Assembly: GCA_023512345.1 (NCBI GenBank)
Contig: JAILZT010000004.1
Location: 62,001 to 126,000, forward strand
Source: Paenibacillus sp.
Lineage (GTDB): Bacteria > Bacillota > Bacilli > Paenibacillales > Paenibacillaceae
Reading direction: 5' to 3'
Length of the DNA: 64,000 bases
The notes under the pieces were generated by a model. It was not told the origin of the DNA. It was given only the letters and a program-made list of their open reading frames with translations, and did not search any database. The position numbers and the translations under genes are program-made. Shown here piece by piece: positions 1-8,667 of this stretch; position 1 is the first letter of the stretch; the number at the start of each line of letters is the position of its first letter.

Positions 1-1126
1 TGAAGTAGGTGCTGGTACGGATCCTGCGGAAGGATCGGCCCTTGCTATTGCCATTCTGGAGCATATTCACCGAATTGAATGCCGGATGGTGGCCACCACC
101 CATTATAGTGAACTGAAAGCCTATGCTTATGAGCGAAAAGGTATTATTAACGCAAGCATGGAGTTTGATGTGCAAAGCCTTAGCCCTACATACCGCCTTT
201 TAATTGGTGTACCTGGACGAAGCAATGCTTTTGCCATCGCGGAGCGATTAGGCTTGCCAGGAGCCATTCTAGAGCATGCTCGTGGAGAAGTGAAGGAAGA
301 GGACATGCGCGTAGAGCATATGATTGCCTCTCTTGAAGAAAACAGACTGCTTGCCGAGAATGAGCGAGGAAAGGCAGAACTTTTGCGGCGTGAGACGGAA
401 GAACTGCGGGATAAACAGAAGAATGAAATAGAGAAGCTGGATAGCCAACGAGATAAAAGGCTCGAGAAGGCAGAAAAGGATGCAGCTGCAATTCTAGATA
501 AAGCCCGCAAGGAAGCTGAAGAAATCATCAGTGATCTTCGACGCTTAGCACTAGAGGAGGGCGCTTCTGTCAAGGAGCATAAGCTGATAGAAGTACGGAA
601 GCGGCTGGATGAAGCAGAACCCAAAAAACGTAAAAAAGAAGGAGCACGCAATGCGGTTAAGCCTCCCCGGCAAATTCAACCAGGGGATGAGGTTGCGGTG
701 TACAGCCTGAATCAAAAGGGCTCTGTTGTGGAACTTAGTGGGTCCAAGGAAGCAGTGGTACAGTTGGGTATTATGAAAATGAAGGTCCGGCTGGATGATT
801 TGGAACTGCTGTCCTCAGCAACCAAAGTCTCTGCACAACCTCAGCGCCATGCCACTACAGTGAAAAGAACAAGGGATGAAAATATCCGCAGTGAGCTGGA
901 TCTCCGGGGGACCAATCTAGAGGAAGCGATCATGGCAACGGACCGTTTTATCGATGAAGCCTTCCTTGGGAATTTGGGCCAGATCTCCATTATCCATGGC
1001 AAGGGCACGGGTGTTTTGCGATCAGGCATTCAAGAGTATCTGCGTAAGCACAGATATGTCAAAAGCTACAGGTTAGGGAACTATAACGAAGGCGGAGCAG
1101 GCGTGACCGTGGCAGAGCTGCAGTAG
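1..1126 (+). CDS. mutS2: Endonuclease MutS2, C-terminal part (5' end outside window)
   Basis: The frame is open from base 2, before any start codon, so the gene begins upstream of the window. The first residues (GAGTDPAEGSALA) belong to the distal part of the MutS ATPase domain, after Walker B. A long charged coiled coil follows, then a basic linker. The C-terminal Smr domain carries LDLRG and the HGKGTGVLR motif. MutS2 suppresses homologous recombination and, in Bacillus, also acts on collided ribosomes; the Smr domain is the nuclease or ribosome-binding part. The methionine at base 86 is internal and not the start. The DUF350 gene follows after 32 bases. Confidence 0.95.
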   Translation, partial: EVGAGTDPAEGSALAIAILEHIHRIECRMVATTHYSELKAYAYERKGIINASMEFDVQSLSPTYRLLIGVPGRSNAFAIAERLGLPGAILEHARGEVKEEDMRVEHMIASLEENRLLAENERGKAELLRRETEELRDKQKNEIEKLDSQRDKRLEKAEKDAAAILDKARKEAEEIISDLRRLALEEGASVKEHKLIEVRKRLDEAEPKKRKKEGARNAVKPPRQIQPGDEVAVYSLNQKGSVVELSGSKEAVVQLGIMKMKVRLDDLELLSSATKVSAQPQRHATTVKRTRDENIRSELDLRGTNLEEAIMATDRFIDEAFLGNLGQISIIHGKGTGVLRSGIQEYLRKHRYVKSYRLGNYNEGGAGVTVAELQ

Positions 1127-1158
1127 CGCTGACAAGCCTGGCGGAAAGAAGGGTTGTT

Positions 1159-1578
1159 ATGCAAGATCAAATCGATAATTTGTTGAACCACCCGCTTGGA
1201 GCTCTTCTAGGTTACTTCGCTGTTGCGATTTTGGGCCTGGTTATATTTCTGTCCATTTTTGAGATGGTTACAAAGTATAATTGTTGGGAAGAGATTCGTA
1301 AGGGGAATGTAGCTGCAGCAATGGCTACCGGTGGCAAAATATTCGGTATCTGCAACGTGCTTCGCTTTAGCATAGAATCGGGAGCATCTATTTATGATAC
1401 GATGAAGTGGGCTGTTGTAGGCTTTTTATTACTGCTAGTTGCGTATTTCCTCTTCCAATTTCTAACCCCAGTATTTTCTATTGATGATGAGATTGGAAAG
1501 GATAACCGGGCAGTAGGACTTATTGCTATGCTTATCTCAATCTCACTTTCTTATGTAATAGGTGCAGCTATACTTTAG
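1159..1578 (+). CDS. DUF350 family inner membrane protein
   Basis: This 139-residue protein has about four hydrophobic segments (near residues 15-35, 50-70, 82-103 and 118-138), as in the DUF350/UPF0719 family of small membrane proteins. A conserved-looking polar segment (NVAAAMATGGKIFGI) lies between the first two helices. The family has no settled biochemical function. It starts 32 bases after mutS2 and is followed within 12 bases by a tiny membrane-peptide ORF, so the three may be cotranscribed. The family call is firm; the role is unknown. Confidence 0.85.
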   Translation: MQDQIDNLLNHPLGALLGYFAVAILGLVIFLSIFEMVTKYNCWEEIRKGNVAAAMATGGKIFGICNVLRFSIESGASIYDTMKWAVVGFLLLLVAYFLFQFLTPVFSIDDEIGKDNRAVGLIAMLISISLSYVIGAAIL

Positions 1579-1589
1579 GAGGATATTCC

Positions 1590-1670
1590 ATGAAGATTTT
1601 AACCCGCGTCCTGTTTATAGCTGCCATAGCTTTCATAGCCGCTGGTATTATTTATTTAACGATGAACTAA
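1590..1670 (+). CDS. Predicted 26-residue single-span membrane peptide
   Basis: An ATG at 1590 lies 6 bases after AGGAGG, which itself overlaps the DUF350 stop codon. The ORF encodes MKILTRVLFIAAIAF and a further hydrophobic run ending YLTMN. It has a basic N terminus, one hydrophobic span of about 17 residues and a short polar tail. The strong ribosome binding site and tight spacing argue that it is translated. It could be a small partner of the DUF350 protein, but no function is known and homology was not tested. Confidence 0.55.
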   Translation: MKILTRVLFIAAIAFIAAGIIYLTMN

Positions 1671-1701
1671 ATCTAAGTTAGGCAAGAAGGAGAATATAAC
1701 A

Positions 1702-2238
1702 ATGGAAACAAATGTATGCCCTTGGTGTGATACCGAAATAGTATGGGATGAAGAATTTGGACCGGAGGATACATGTCCTCACTGCAGCAATGAACTCAAA
1801 GGCTACCGTACGGTTAGTCTGAACAGTAATAAGTTGGAGGACGAGCTGGTAGAGGAAGAAGTACCGGAAGAAGTAAGTAATGACGATGACGATTTATGGG
1901 GAGTCCCTGATAAGGATGGAATTGTCCCTATCTTTAACACCCTGGATCAATTTCGGGATGACCACGACTTGAGTCGTTATGAAGCGAATGCATCGGCAAT
2001 TCTAGCAGAACAGGAAGAGGCCCCAGAGTGTCCGCAGTGTCACGAACTGATGCTGTTAGCGGGTACACAGACACTAACCGATTTCACGCCTTCAACACCT
2101 TCTGCATTGGGTGCTCCTGTGATGAAGTCCCCATTCTCGCTGAATGTGTATATCTGCCCGTCGTGCTTCCATGTGCATCAAAGCCTGGCACCCCAAGATA
2201 GAATTCAGTTGGTTCGTAATTTGAGCAGCCAGAACTAA
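1702..2238 (+). CDS. Zinc-ribbon protein of unknown function
   Basis: This 178-residue soluble protein has two pairs of CxxC motifs. C6/C9 with C25/C28 form an N-terminal zinc ribbon. C110/C113 with C152/C155 form a second one split by a Thr/Ser/Pro-rich loop. Between them lies a very acidic stretch (residues 45-65). The layout suggests a metal-stabilised adaptor or nucleic-acid-contacting protein, but no catalytic motif is visible. AGAAGGAG lies upstream of the ATG. It stands between the DUF350 and MFS genes; the functional link is unknown. Confidence 0.8.
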   Translation: METNVCPWCDTEIVWDEEFGPEDTCPHCSNELKGYRTVSLNSNKLEDELVEEEVPEEVSNDDDDLWGVPDKDGIVPIFNTLDQFRDDHDLSRYEANASAILAEQEEAPECPQCHELMLLAGTQTLTDFTPSTPSALGAPVMKSPFSLNVYICPSCFHVHQSLAPQDRIQLVRNLSSQN

Positions 2239-2332
2239 TACAGCCTGATGGATTCCCCCTGTTTCGGGCATGTTAATAAGAACATGTCTGTAGAGGACGG
2301 CAAAGCCGTTTCATCTTGTAAGGGGGGATTCG

Positions 2333-3544
2333 ATGAAGGCCTCACTGAAAGGCCAAGCGCTGCTGTTATTGGCAGTGAATGGATTATTTGTGTTGGCGAG
2401 TGCGTTGTCCGGCACTTTTTTGAATGTATACTTATGGAAAACCCGCCAGGATTATTTCATGATTGGCTGGTTCACTTTTGCTCAGCAGCTTGCGTTAGGC
2501 CTGTGCTTCTGGCTGGCTGGCAAGTGGGTTAAAGAACATAACAAGATGAATGCCCTGCGGCTCGGAATTGCCGTATCGGGCCTTTTTTATATGCTTGTGT
2601 TATGGCTAGGCAGCAAAGCCGTGTATTATATTTGGCCGCTTGGTTGTACTTTGGGCATAGCTATAGGTTTGTTTTGGCTCGCATTTAATATCGTTTATTT
2701 TGAAATTACGGATGCTGAAAACCGTGATTTTTTCAATGGGTGGATCGGATTACTGGGATCTTTAACAGGGATTGTAGGACCTTGGTTATCCGGATGGCTG
2801 ATCTCTTTTCTACATGGAGAGCGGGGTTACCGCGTTGTATTTATTATCTCGCTCGGTATCTATGCCGTTGCTGTAGTCTTGAGTTTCTTTCTTAAAAAGC
2901 GTAAAAGTGAAGGGGAATATCAGTGGCTTGAACCCTTGAAGCAGCTGCGGACTCAAGATAGTCATTGGCGTCCGGCCGCAATAAGCCTGTGTTTTCAGGG
3001 ATTGCGTGAGGGGGTATTCTCATTTCTGATCGGGCTGCTCGTATACATAGCTGCTAAGGAAGAAAGCAAACTAGGTCAATATATGCTTATTACGTCAGCC
3101 GTCTCCTTAGTAAGCTACTGGGCTGCGGGAAAATGGTTCAAGCCTAGATTCCGCTCTGCAGGGATGCTAGTAGGCAGTGTTATGCTTGTTGCCGTCATTG
3201 CACCCCTGTTGTGGAAAGTGAGCTTTGGTACGCTGCTGATTATGGGCATAGGAACATCCATCTTCATTCCTCTCTACATGCTTCCAATGGTATCTACCAG
3301 CTTTGATATCATGGGGGAATCGAAGGAAAGTGTCGGTAAACGGGTAGAGCTTGTTGTCCTTCGTGAGCTTAGCTTAATGATTGGCAGAATTTCGGGTACG
3401 TTAATATTTATTTTGGTGCTGTCTGCGAGTGGTTCATCGCGTACGATTACCTGGCTTTTATTGGGCCTCGGTGTTGCTCCTATAGGGAGTTGGCTGTTTT
3501 TACACCGAATTCTGCCCCATAACAAGGATCGGAGTTCTGCATAA
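2333..3544 (+). CDS. MFS transporter
   Basis: This 403-residue protein has about twelve hydrophobic segments and the two-half organisation of the major facilitator superfamily. A basic loop (KKRKSEGEYQW) separates the halves near residue 190. The start is an ATG 6 bases after AAGGGGGG. Substrate cannot be read from the sequence. A CitA/DcuS-type sensor-regulator pair follows in the same direction, and such pairs often control a nearby carboxylate transporter. That link is inference only, because the usual targets are not MFS proteins. Confidence 0.88.
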   Translation: MKASLKGQALLLLAVNGLFVLASALSGTFLNVYLWKTRQDYFMIGWFTFAQQLALGLCFWLAGKWVKEHNKMNALRLGIAVSGLFYMLVLWLGSKAVYYIWPLGCTLGIAIGLFWLAFNIVYFEITDAENRDFFNGWIGLLGSLTGIVGPWLSGWLISFLHGERGYRVVFIISLGIYAVAVVLSFFLKKRKSEGEYQWLEPLKQLRTQDSHWRPAAISLCFQGLREGVFSFLIGLLVYIAAKEESKLGQYMLITSAVSLVSYWAAGKWFKPRFRSAGMLVGSVMLVAVIAPLLWKVSFGTLLIMGIGTSIFIPLYMLPMVSTSFDIMGESKESVGKRVELVVLRELSLMIGRISGTLIFILVLSASGSSRTITWLLLGLGVAPIGSWLFLHRILPHNKDRSSA

Positions 3545-3582
3545 GTATACGCCCTTATTTTATTGTATGGGAGAGGCCATTA

Positions 3583-5190
3583 GTGTTCAAAAAAAAACGG
3601 AGTTACGGTGTGCGTACGAGTATTACCATTATGGTCTGCTCTGTAGTAACACTTGTGCTGCTTCTGCTTTATGTTATTTTTAGAAATCAGATTATTCCTC
3701 AGACCCGACATAATTTAGAGGATAAAGCCATAACGATTGCCAGAACAATCGCTATGATCCCTTTGGTATCAGAGGGGTTGATTCAGGGGCGAAGTGAAGA
3801 GATTCAGGCATACACTACTAAAATCACTCGCCGTAACGACATTATGTTCGTAGTTGTCATTGACATGAACAGTATTCGTTATTCGCATCCCGATGTCTCT
3901 TTTGTGGGCAAGCCCTTTTCAGGGGGTGGGCAGCATATCGCGCTGCGCGGCGAGGAGAGTGTCTCTGAAGGTGAGGGGTCCCTGGGGAAATCAGTCCGTG
4001 CTTTTGTTCCTGTATACGACGGCAGAGGTCGTCAGGTGGGTATAGTAGTAGTTGGACTTTCATTAGAAAGGGTTCACCGTATTATTCAACAGAATGAATG
4101 GACAATTATAGTTATCCTGTTATCAGGAGCACTACTCGGTGGATTCGGAGCCATGGTATTGGCTCGCAGAATTAAACAAATGATGTTGTGGCTCGAGCCC
4201 TCAGAGATCTCCAAGCTGCTTGAAGAACGAAGCGCTATGCTTCAATCTACCCGAGAAGGTATTCTGGCAATTGACGACAATGCGGATATCACGTTAATTA
4301 ATCTGGAAGCGGAGCGACTGTTGCGAAAGGCTGGCTGTAAGGGGGAGGCCTTAAGACAGCCTGTTACCGATTATTGGCCGGCTCTAAGACTGGAGAATAT
4401 GCTGACTACTGGCGAGGCTAAGCTGGATGAAGAAATCGATCTCAACGGGACTACGTTGTTGGCTAACAGTCTCCCAATCTGGGTCAATGGAGCCATTGTT
4501 GGGGCGATTGTTACCTTTCGGGACAAGACAGAGATCTCCCAACTTGTTGAACGATTATCCGGGGTGTCTCTGTATGCTGAAGCCTTAAGAGGCCAAGCCC
4601 ATGAATTTATGAACAAGCTGCATGTTATAATGGGCATGACTCATATGGGGTTGTATGAAGATTTACAGCATTATATTTCAGGAACAGTCAACAACTATCA
4701 GAATGAAATCGGTTCAATAACTAGACATATTAAGGATCCTGTAATGGCCGGGTTTCTTCTTGGTAAATTAAGCAGAGCCCGTGAAGCGGGAGTACAACTG
4801 ATTCTGGCAGAGGATAGTTATTTACCTCAAGCTGAGGGATCAGAGATAATACATGAGCTGATTACTATTGTTGGAAATCTACTGGATAATGCGATGGATG
4901 CCTTAAACGGGCAGGAACATAAGGAAATCCACTTGGCTTTTCGATACCATCTAGCGCGCCTTATATGCACCGTGAGTGACAATGGCTCAGGGATTCCTGA
5001 ATCTTTGCGACAGAAAGTTTTTGAGCAGGGATTCTCCACAAAAGGTGAAAATCGGGGGATAGGATTATACCTCGTCCTGCGCAGTGTGAATAAACTGAAT
5101 GGGCATTTAGAAATTCTTGCTTCAGATGGACGTGGAACCAGATTTTTAGTGGAAGTACCCTATGTTACAGAGGATGATGATGCCTTATGA
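3583..5190 (+). CDS. Sensor histidine kinase, CitA/DcuS/DctS type
   Basis: A GTG start gives 535 residues. A first membrane helix (about 15-33) and a second (about 173-193) enclose an extracytoplasmic PAS-like sensor domain. A cytoplasmic PAS domain (about 210-325) follows, then a SpoB-type dimerisation helix with the phospho-acceptor histidine in LRGQAHEFMNKLH, and a HATPase domain with NLLDNAMDAL, DNGSGIP and NRGIGLYL. This family senses C4-dicarboxylates, citrate or malate outside the cell. It overlaps the regulator gene by 4 bases (ATGA), so translation is coupled. The ligand is unknown. Confidence 0.93.
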   Translation: MFKKKRSYGVRTSITIMVCSVVTLVLLLLYVIFRNQIIPQTRHNLEDKAITIARTIAMIPLVSEGLIQGRSEEIQAYTTKITRRNDIMFVVVIDMNSIRYSHPDVSFVGKPFSGGGQHIALRGEESVSEGEGSLGKSVRAFVPVYDGRGRQVGIVVVGLSLERVHRIIQQNEWTIIVILLSGALLGGFGAMVLARRIKQMMLWLEPSEISKLLEERSAMLQSTREGILAIDDNADITLINLEAERLLRKAGCKGEALRQPVTDYWPALRLENMLTTGEAKLDEEIDLNGTTLLANSLPIWVNGAIVGAIVTFRDKTEISQLVERLSGVSLYAEALRGQAHEFMNKLHVIMGMTHMGLYEDLQHYISGTVNNYQNEIGSITRHIKDPVMAGFLLGKLSRAREAGVQLILAEDSYLPQAEGSEIIHELITIVGNLLDNAMDALNGQEHKEIHLAFRYHLARLICTVSDNGSGIPESLRQKVFEQGFSTKGENRGIGLYLVLRSVNKLNGHLEILASDGRGTRFLVEVPYVTEDDDAL

Positions 5191-5909
5191 TCATAAAAGT
5201 GCTAATCGTGGAAGATGACCCAATGGTGGCGAAATTCAACAAGCACTATCTAGAGCAAATTGAAGGTTTCCAAAGTGTGGGCTGGGCGGCTTCAGGTGAA
5301 GAGGCCAAAAAATATCTCGAAGAGCTTGAAGTGGATTTGATTCTGTTGGATGTATACATGCAAGATACGAATGGCCTGCAGTTGTTGTCTTACCTTCGTG
5401 AGCAGGGTATTCCGGTTGATGTAATCATTATCTCGGCAGCCAGTGACAACATAAGTATTCGAAAGGCGTTGCAATACGGGGCAGTGGATTACTTGATTAA
5501 ACCGTTTGAGTTCACACGTTTTTCAGCGGCTATGTCGGCTTACCGAGAGAATTATCTCCTAATGAAGAGGGGAGAGAACTTCAGTCAAGAAGAGCTCGAT
5601 CAGCTGATTGGATATCGGCAAGAGCAAGAGGAGGACACTCCGGATTTACCTAAAGGATTGACGATAGGCACCCTTCGCAGCATTTGCAGCATTATTAAGA
5701 CTTTGACATTGTCTAACACCGCCTTCTCCACAGACGATATAACGTCTAATGCACTGATCTCACGCATTTCTGTGCGTAAATACTTAGCTTTTTTGACCGA
5801 GATTGGAGTATTGTCCATGGATACCAGTTATGGTACTGTTGGTCGGCCGGTGTATATGTACAAAGTTACTTCTAAAGGCTATGAGACTATAGAGGGATTA
5901 ATAAAATGA
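5187..5909 (+). CDS. Response regulator, CitB/DctR type
   Basis: This 240-residue protein has an N-terminal receiver with acidic pair E9/D10-D11, phospho-acceptor D55 (LILLDVYM) and K105 (YLIKP). The C-terminal part (about 165-240) is a winged-helix DNA-binding domain of the CitT/DctR kind. It is the partner of the kinase encoded just upstream and overlaps it. Downstream DNA is decayed, with no intact transporter, so the regulon is not evident; the upstream MFS gene is one candidate. Confidence 0.93.
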   Translation: MIIKVLIVEDDPMVAKFNKHYLEQIEGFQSVGWAASGEEAKKYLEELEVDLILLDVYMQDTNGLQLLSYLREQGIPVDVIIISAASDNISIRKALQYGAVDYLIKPFEFTRFSAAMSAYRENYLLMKRGENFSQEELDQLIGYRQEQEEDTPDLPKGLTIGTLRSICSIIKTLTLSNTAFSTDDITSNALISRISVRKYLAFLTEIGVLSMDTSYGTVGRPVYMYKVTSKGYETIEGLIK

Positions 5910-5946
5910 TGGAGAGCCGAAAGTTAAATTAAGAAATTCCCCCTAT

Positions 5947-6144
5947 TATTGCTCGTTTAAATTTCACCAGGTAACAGAAATAAGTAAAAGACGTTATATT
6001 CTTCTTAGAAGATTGTATTCATCTACTGAAGACTTGGGGAGTAATAAGAATATTATAGATGTTGCAATTAATTATGATTACTCTTCACAATAATCTTATA
6101 GCAGAGCATTTAAAAATATTTTCGGCATCAATCCTAGAGAATAA
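5947..6144 (+). pseudogene. Remnant of an AraC-family regulator (C-terminal DNA-binding domain)
   Basis: Translation in the frame of base 5971 gives a recognisable AraC C-terminal domain. It includes TEISKRRYILLRRLYSST, IIDVAINYDYSS, a stop codon (TAA at 6091), then SYSRAFKNIFGINPRE and a second stop. Both helix-turn-helix units are present, but no start, ligand-binding domain or ribosome binding site is seen. The internal stop fits a single CAA-to-TAA change in the usual SSQ-Q-SYSRAF sequence. The remnant opens a gene-free kilobase that also holds two repeat families. Confidence 0.65.
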
Positions 6145-6261
6145 CAGGTTATATAGACTGAACTAATGATTCACTCGTTGGGCGTGCGATAGTACCTAAG
6201 TGGAGAAGGCTATGCAGACTACAGATCCCTTATTGTCTATAAATTGCTCAATAAGAAAGTT

Positions 6262-6393
6262 ATGCGGACACAGATGCCACTATTTATGAATACTGGGCTA
6301 TTTATGTCCTAATTCCTGGAAATGAGGTCTTCTGAGTCCGTATGGATAATTAATTCAGGTAGATGGACTAAATAGTGTCCCCTGAGTCCGTAT
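6262..6393. repeat. Short dispersed-type repeat, three copies, two orientations
   Basis: A motif close to ATACGGACTCAG occurs at 6262-6273 (plus orientation) and, reversed, at 6332-6343 and 6382-6393. The outer copies extend to 25 bases and are inverted with respect to each other (6262-6286 and 6369-6393, about 19 of 25 positions matching). No ORF covers them. They look like members of a small palindromic repeat family in decayed intergenic DNA. Confidence 0.5.
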
Positions 6394-6477
6394 AGCTCAC
6401 TCTATATAGTAAAATTAAATGAGGAATCAGAAATAAAAACAAGATCAAAATACTGTGTACTAAGGCTTAAACTTTCA

Positions 6478-6511
6478 GGGACTTTCCTTTAGTAAACGGA
6501 AGTCCTTTTTA
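6478..6511 (+). terminator. Terminator-like hairpin without an intact upstream gene
   Basis: GGGACTTTCC at 6478-6487 pairs with GGAAGTCC at 6498-6505, followed by TTTTT. No intact gene ends here, so it may be a relic of the gene whose remains lie upstream. Confidence 0.5.
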
Positions 6512-6556
6512 ATCTTGACAGGTGACGGGAAGGACCGAAGGCCGTTACGCCCCAAA

Positions 6557-6743
6557 AGAGGGATTTTCTCCCTCTATTTCTGCGCCCGGCACCCCTTTTG
6601 GGCAATTTAGAGGGAATTTTACCCGCTATTTTTGAGGATATACCAATTTGGGGCGTTATGGGTAAAATTAGAGGGATATTTTCCCTTTAATTTCAAAATT
6701 AAGGTGTTTTGGTCGGTATTAGCGGGCATTTTTCCCTCTAATT
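6557..6743. repeat. Array of four imperfect palindromes (AGAGGG...CCCTCT family)
   Basis: Four units at 6557-6575, 6607-6627, 6666-6693 and 6719-6743 share AGAGGG or AGCGGG, an A/T core and CCCTCT or CCCGCT. Core starts are about 52, 61 and 51 bases apart. Units two and four carry the GCGGG variant on opposite sides, so the array is itself roughly inverted. ORFs of 61 and 81 codons on opposite strands here are by-products of the repeat. The rest of 6146-6958 shows no gene. Confidence 0.6.
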
Positions 6744-6958
6744 CTCCAAAGAATGGGTCCACAACCTCGAGTCGGCTATCCGTAAGGTACAGTTGCCCCA
6801 AACCAGTTATCTGGTGAAGTAAGTTGAAATCGTTCCCGCAACAGTGAAGCCAACGAAAAGTCAAGCACTCATTTCGAGAAAGAGCCCTTTTAATTTCAAA
6901 TATTTCTTATCTCTAAATATAACTGATGGCTCTCTTTTTTTCTTGCAAAAGGCAGCTA

Positions 6959-8173
6959 TTATGGCTTAGCAGAACGGGTCAGTGAGAATAAATCAAGCTC
7001 AGGCCGGTGTTTTCCAGCAAGGGTATCGGTTAACAAATCTGCAGCGATCATACTATAGACTGTGCCGTTGCCTCCATAACCTTCTATAAAATAACAATGT
7101 GGATATTTGGGATGAGGTCCGATATAGGGAAGGCCATCATGTGTTGTTCCGAAGAGGGCGCCCCAAGAATACTCCAGTTCCACACCTTCACTGTCCGGGA
7201 ACAAATTCTTGATTTCTGAGAGCAGTCGTTGGCTTTGGGAAAGTACTCGAACTTCACGCTGCTGGGGGTCGGTTAACGCCTCGTCTTTGCCCCCTGCAAT
7301 TATTCGTCCATCATGAGTTGTCCTGAAATACAGGTAAGGGCGGGCTGTTTCCCAAATCAGGCTTTGTTCATGCCATTTAGGGAATTCCTTCAAAGGGCGG
7401 GTCATGATTGCATACGTGTTGATCAATAAAGCTCCCCGGTCTTTTTTCATCTCTTGCGTTTCGTAACCCATGGCAAAAATAACTTTCTTGGCAATTATTC
7501 GCCCTGACTTAGTATGGCAAATGACCCCGTCCTCATTAAACTCATACCTTAGGGCTTCGGTATTCTCATAAACACGGACCCCTCTGGAATGAGCTTTTGC
7601 AACAAGACCGTGAACCAGACGGAATGGATTGGTTTCAGCATCCCCTTGAGAATAAAGTGCAGCAGGCTTGGAGAAGGAGTAGACGGAGGCGATCTTATTC
7701 TCTTCCCAGAATTCCGTATCGAAGCCATGTGCCCTCAGATTGTCGTATTCTTCCCTAAGCGCAGGAACATCTTCAGATGAACTGGCGAATAGGAGACTAC
7801 TGCGAGAAACAATACGAGGGTCAATGTCCAGCTCGTTCTGGAGTTTGTGAATGTCCTGCAATACCCCATGGCATAAGCTATAGAACAGGACTCCCGCCCT
7901 CTCCCCGAAGGTATTCATACAAGAGGTTAATGACTTATCATTGGCGATCTGAAGCAAGCCGGTATTTGCATGAGTACTGCCTCCGCCGACAGTTCTCTTG
8001 TCGATAATAATGGTGTTTGCTCCTTCTTGGGACAGCCGATACGAAATCGCTGCCCCGCCCATCCCGGCTCCAACCACCAAGTAATCGCAGTAGGAATCTT
8101 GCTGCAGAATTTCATAAGTAGGTGGGTTTGGCAAAGTATGACTCCAGGGCAGGTGCCCACTGATTAAATTCAT
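6959..8173 (-). CDS. FAD-dependent oxidoreductase (DAO family)
   Basis: The start is ATG at 8173, with AAAGGAGAG 7 bases upstream; the frame stays open a further 41 codons but without a better site. The product has 404 residues. A Rossmann motif VVGAGMGGAAISYRLS lies near residue 31, followed by an acidic-type FAD contact (IIIDKR). The C-terminal GYGGNGTVYSM is typical of glycine oxidase/D-amino-acid oxidase-like flavoproteins. It should oxidise a C-N or similar bond of a small amine or amino acid; the substrate is unknown. It is divergent from the coat-like genes. Confidence 0.92.
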   Translation of the reverse strand: MNLISGHLPWSHTLPNPPTYEILQQDSYCDYLVVGAGMGGAAISYRLSQEGANTIIIDKRTVGGGSTHANTGLLQIANDKSLTSCMNTFGERAGVLFYSLCHGVLQDIHKLQNELDIDPRIVSRSSLLFASSSEDVPALREEYDNLRAHGFDTEFWEENKIASVYSFSKPAALYSQGDAETNPFRLVHGLVAKAHSRGVRVYENTEALRYEFNEDGVICHTKSGRIIAKKVIFAMGYETQEMKKDRGALLINTYAIMTRPLKEFPKWHEQSLIWETARPYLYFRTTHDGRIIAGGKDEALTDPQQREVRVLSQSQRLLSEIKNLFPDSEGVELEYSWGALFGTTHDGLPYIGPHPKYPHCYFIEGYGGNGTVYSMIAADLLTDTLAGKHRPELDLFSLTRSAKP

Positions 8174-8349
8174 AGATTGCTCTCTCCTTTGTAGGCTTGG
8201 GAAATAGTATTTGCAGGTTATTTTCTCGGCATACACTGCTTGTCCAATCCCAATTTTCAATACTTTAAGCGAAAAAGGACACATAAAAAGGGGCATACTG
8301 CGAAATACTAAGCTCTGTTTGAACTATCATTTAAGGAGGGATTAAAGAC

Positions 8350-8598
8350 ATGCAATCCACATCAATGCAATCCACACAAATGCAGCCACTTACCCGAAAA
8401 GAATTGGATTATATCTCTGACTCAATCTCCAATGAGGACTTGCTGATCAAACAGCTGGCCGCCACAGCAAGTATCACTCAGAACCCTACGGTACGCCAAG
8501 TCTGCATGCAGCACCTTCAAAGCCATACAAACCATATGAGTACTCTGACACAATTAATTCAGCAGCATCAGCAATTTGCACCGACTCAGCCGCAATAA
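8350..8598 (+). CDS. Small Gln-rich protein, possibly spore-coat related
   Basis: This 82-residue hydrophilic protein begins with a repeated MQSTSMQSTQMQ and ends with a Gln/His-rich tail. Its middle (ELDYISDSISNEDLLIKQL, then VRQVCMQHLQSH) resembles the helical pattern of the next protein, whose VRQSFNEL occupies the same place. AGGAGG precedes the ATG by 10 bases. I infer that both are small helical coat-associated proteins of the CotF kind. There is no direct proof. Confidence 0.72.
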   Translation: MQSTSMQSTQMQPLTRKELDYISDSISNEDLLIKQLAATASITQNPTVRQVCMQHLQSHTNHMSTLTQLIQQHQQFAPTQPQ

Positions 8599-8667
8599 TT
8601 CGAAGCTGATATTCTAATACAAATGAAGATGGAGCTTACGCTCCAATAACTCTAAGGAGGTATTACA

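Noticed and set aside
127..651. 174-codon minus-strand ORF inside mutS2
   Set aside because: It is a shadow of the charged coiled-coil region of mutS2 and is Ser-rich only by reverse reading.
2248..2532. 94-codon ORF on the plus strand
   Set aside because: It lies mostly inside the MFS gene in another frame, has no ribosome binding site and no recognisable protein features.
6557..6743. Possible CRISPR array
   Set aside because: The units are divergent palindromes of unequal length and spacing, alternate in orientation and have no cas genes nearby.
6619..6864. 81-codon minus-strand ORF and 61-codon plus-strand ORF (6632-6817)
   Set aside because: Both are produced by the palindromic repeat array, overlap each other on opposite strands and lack ribosome binding sites.
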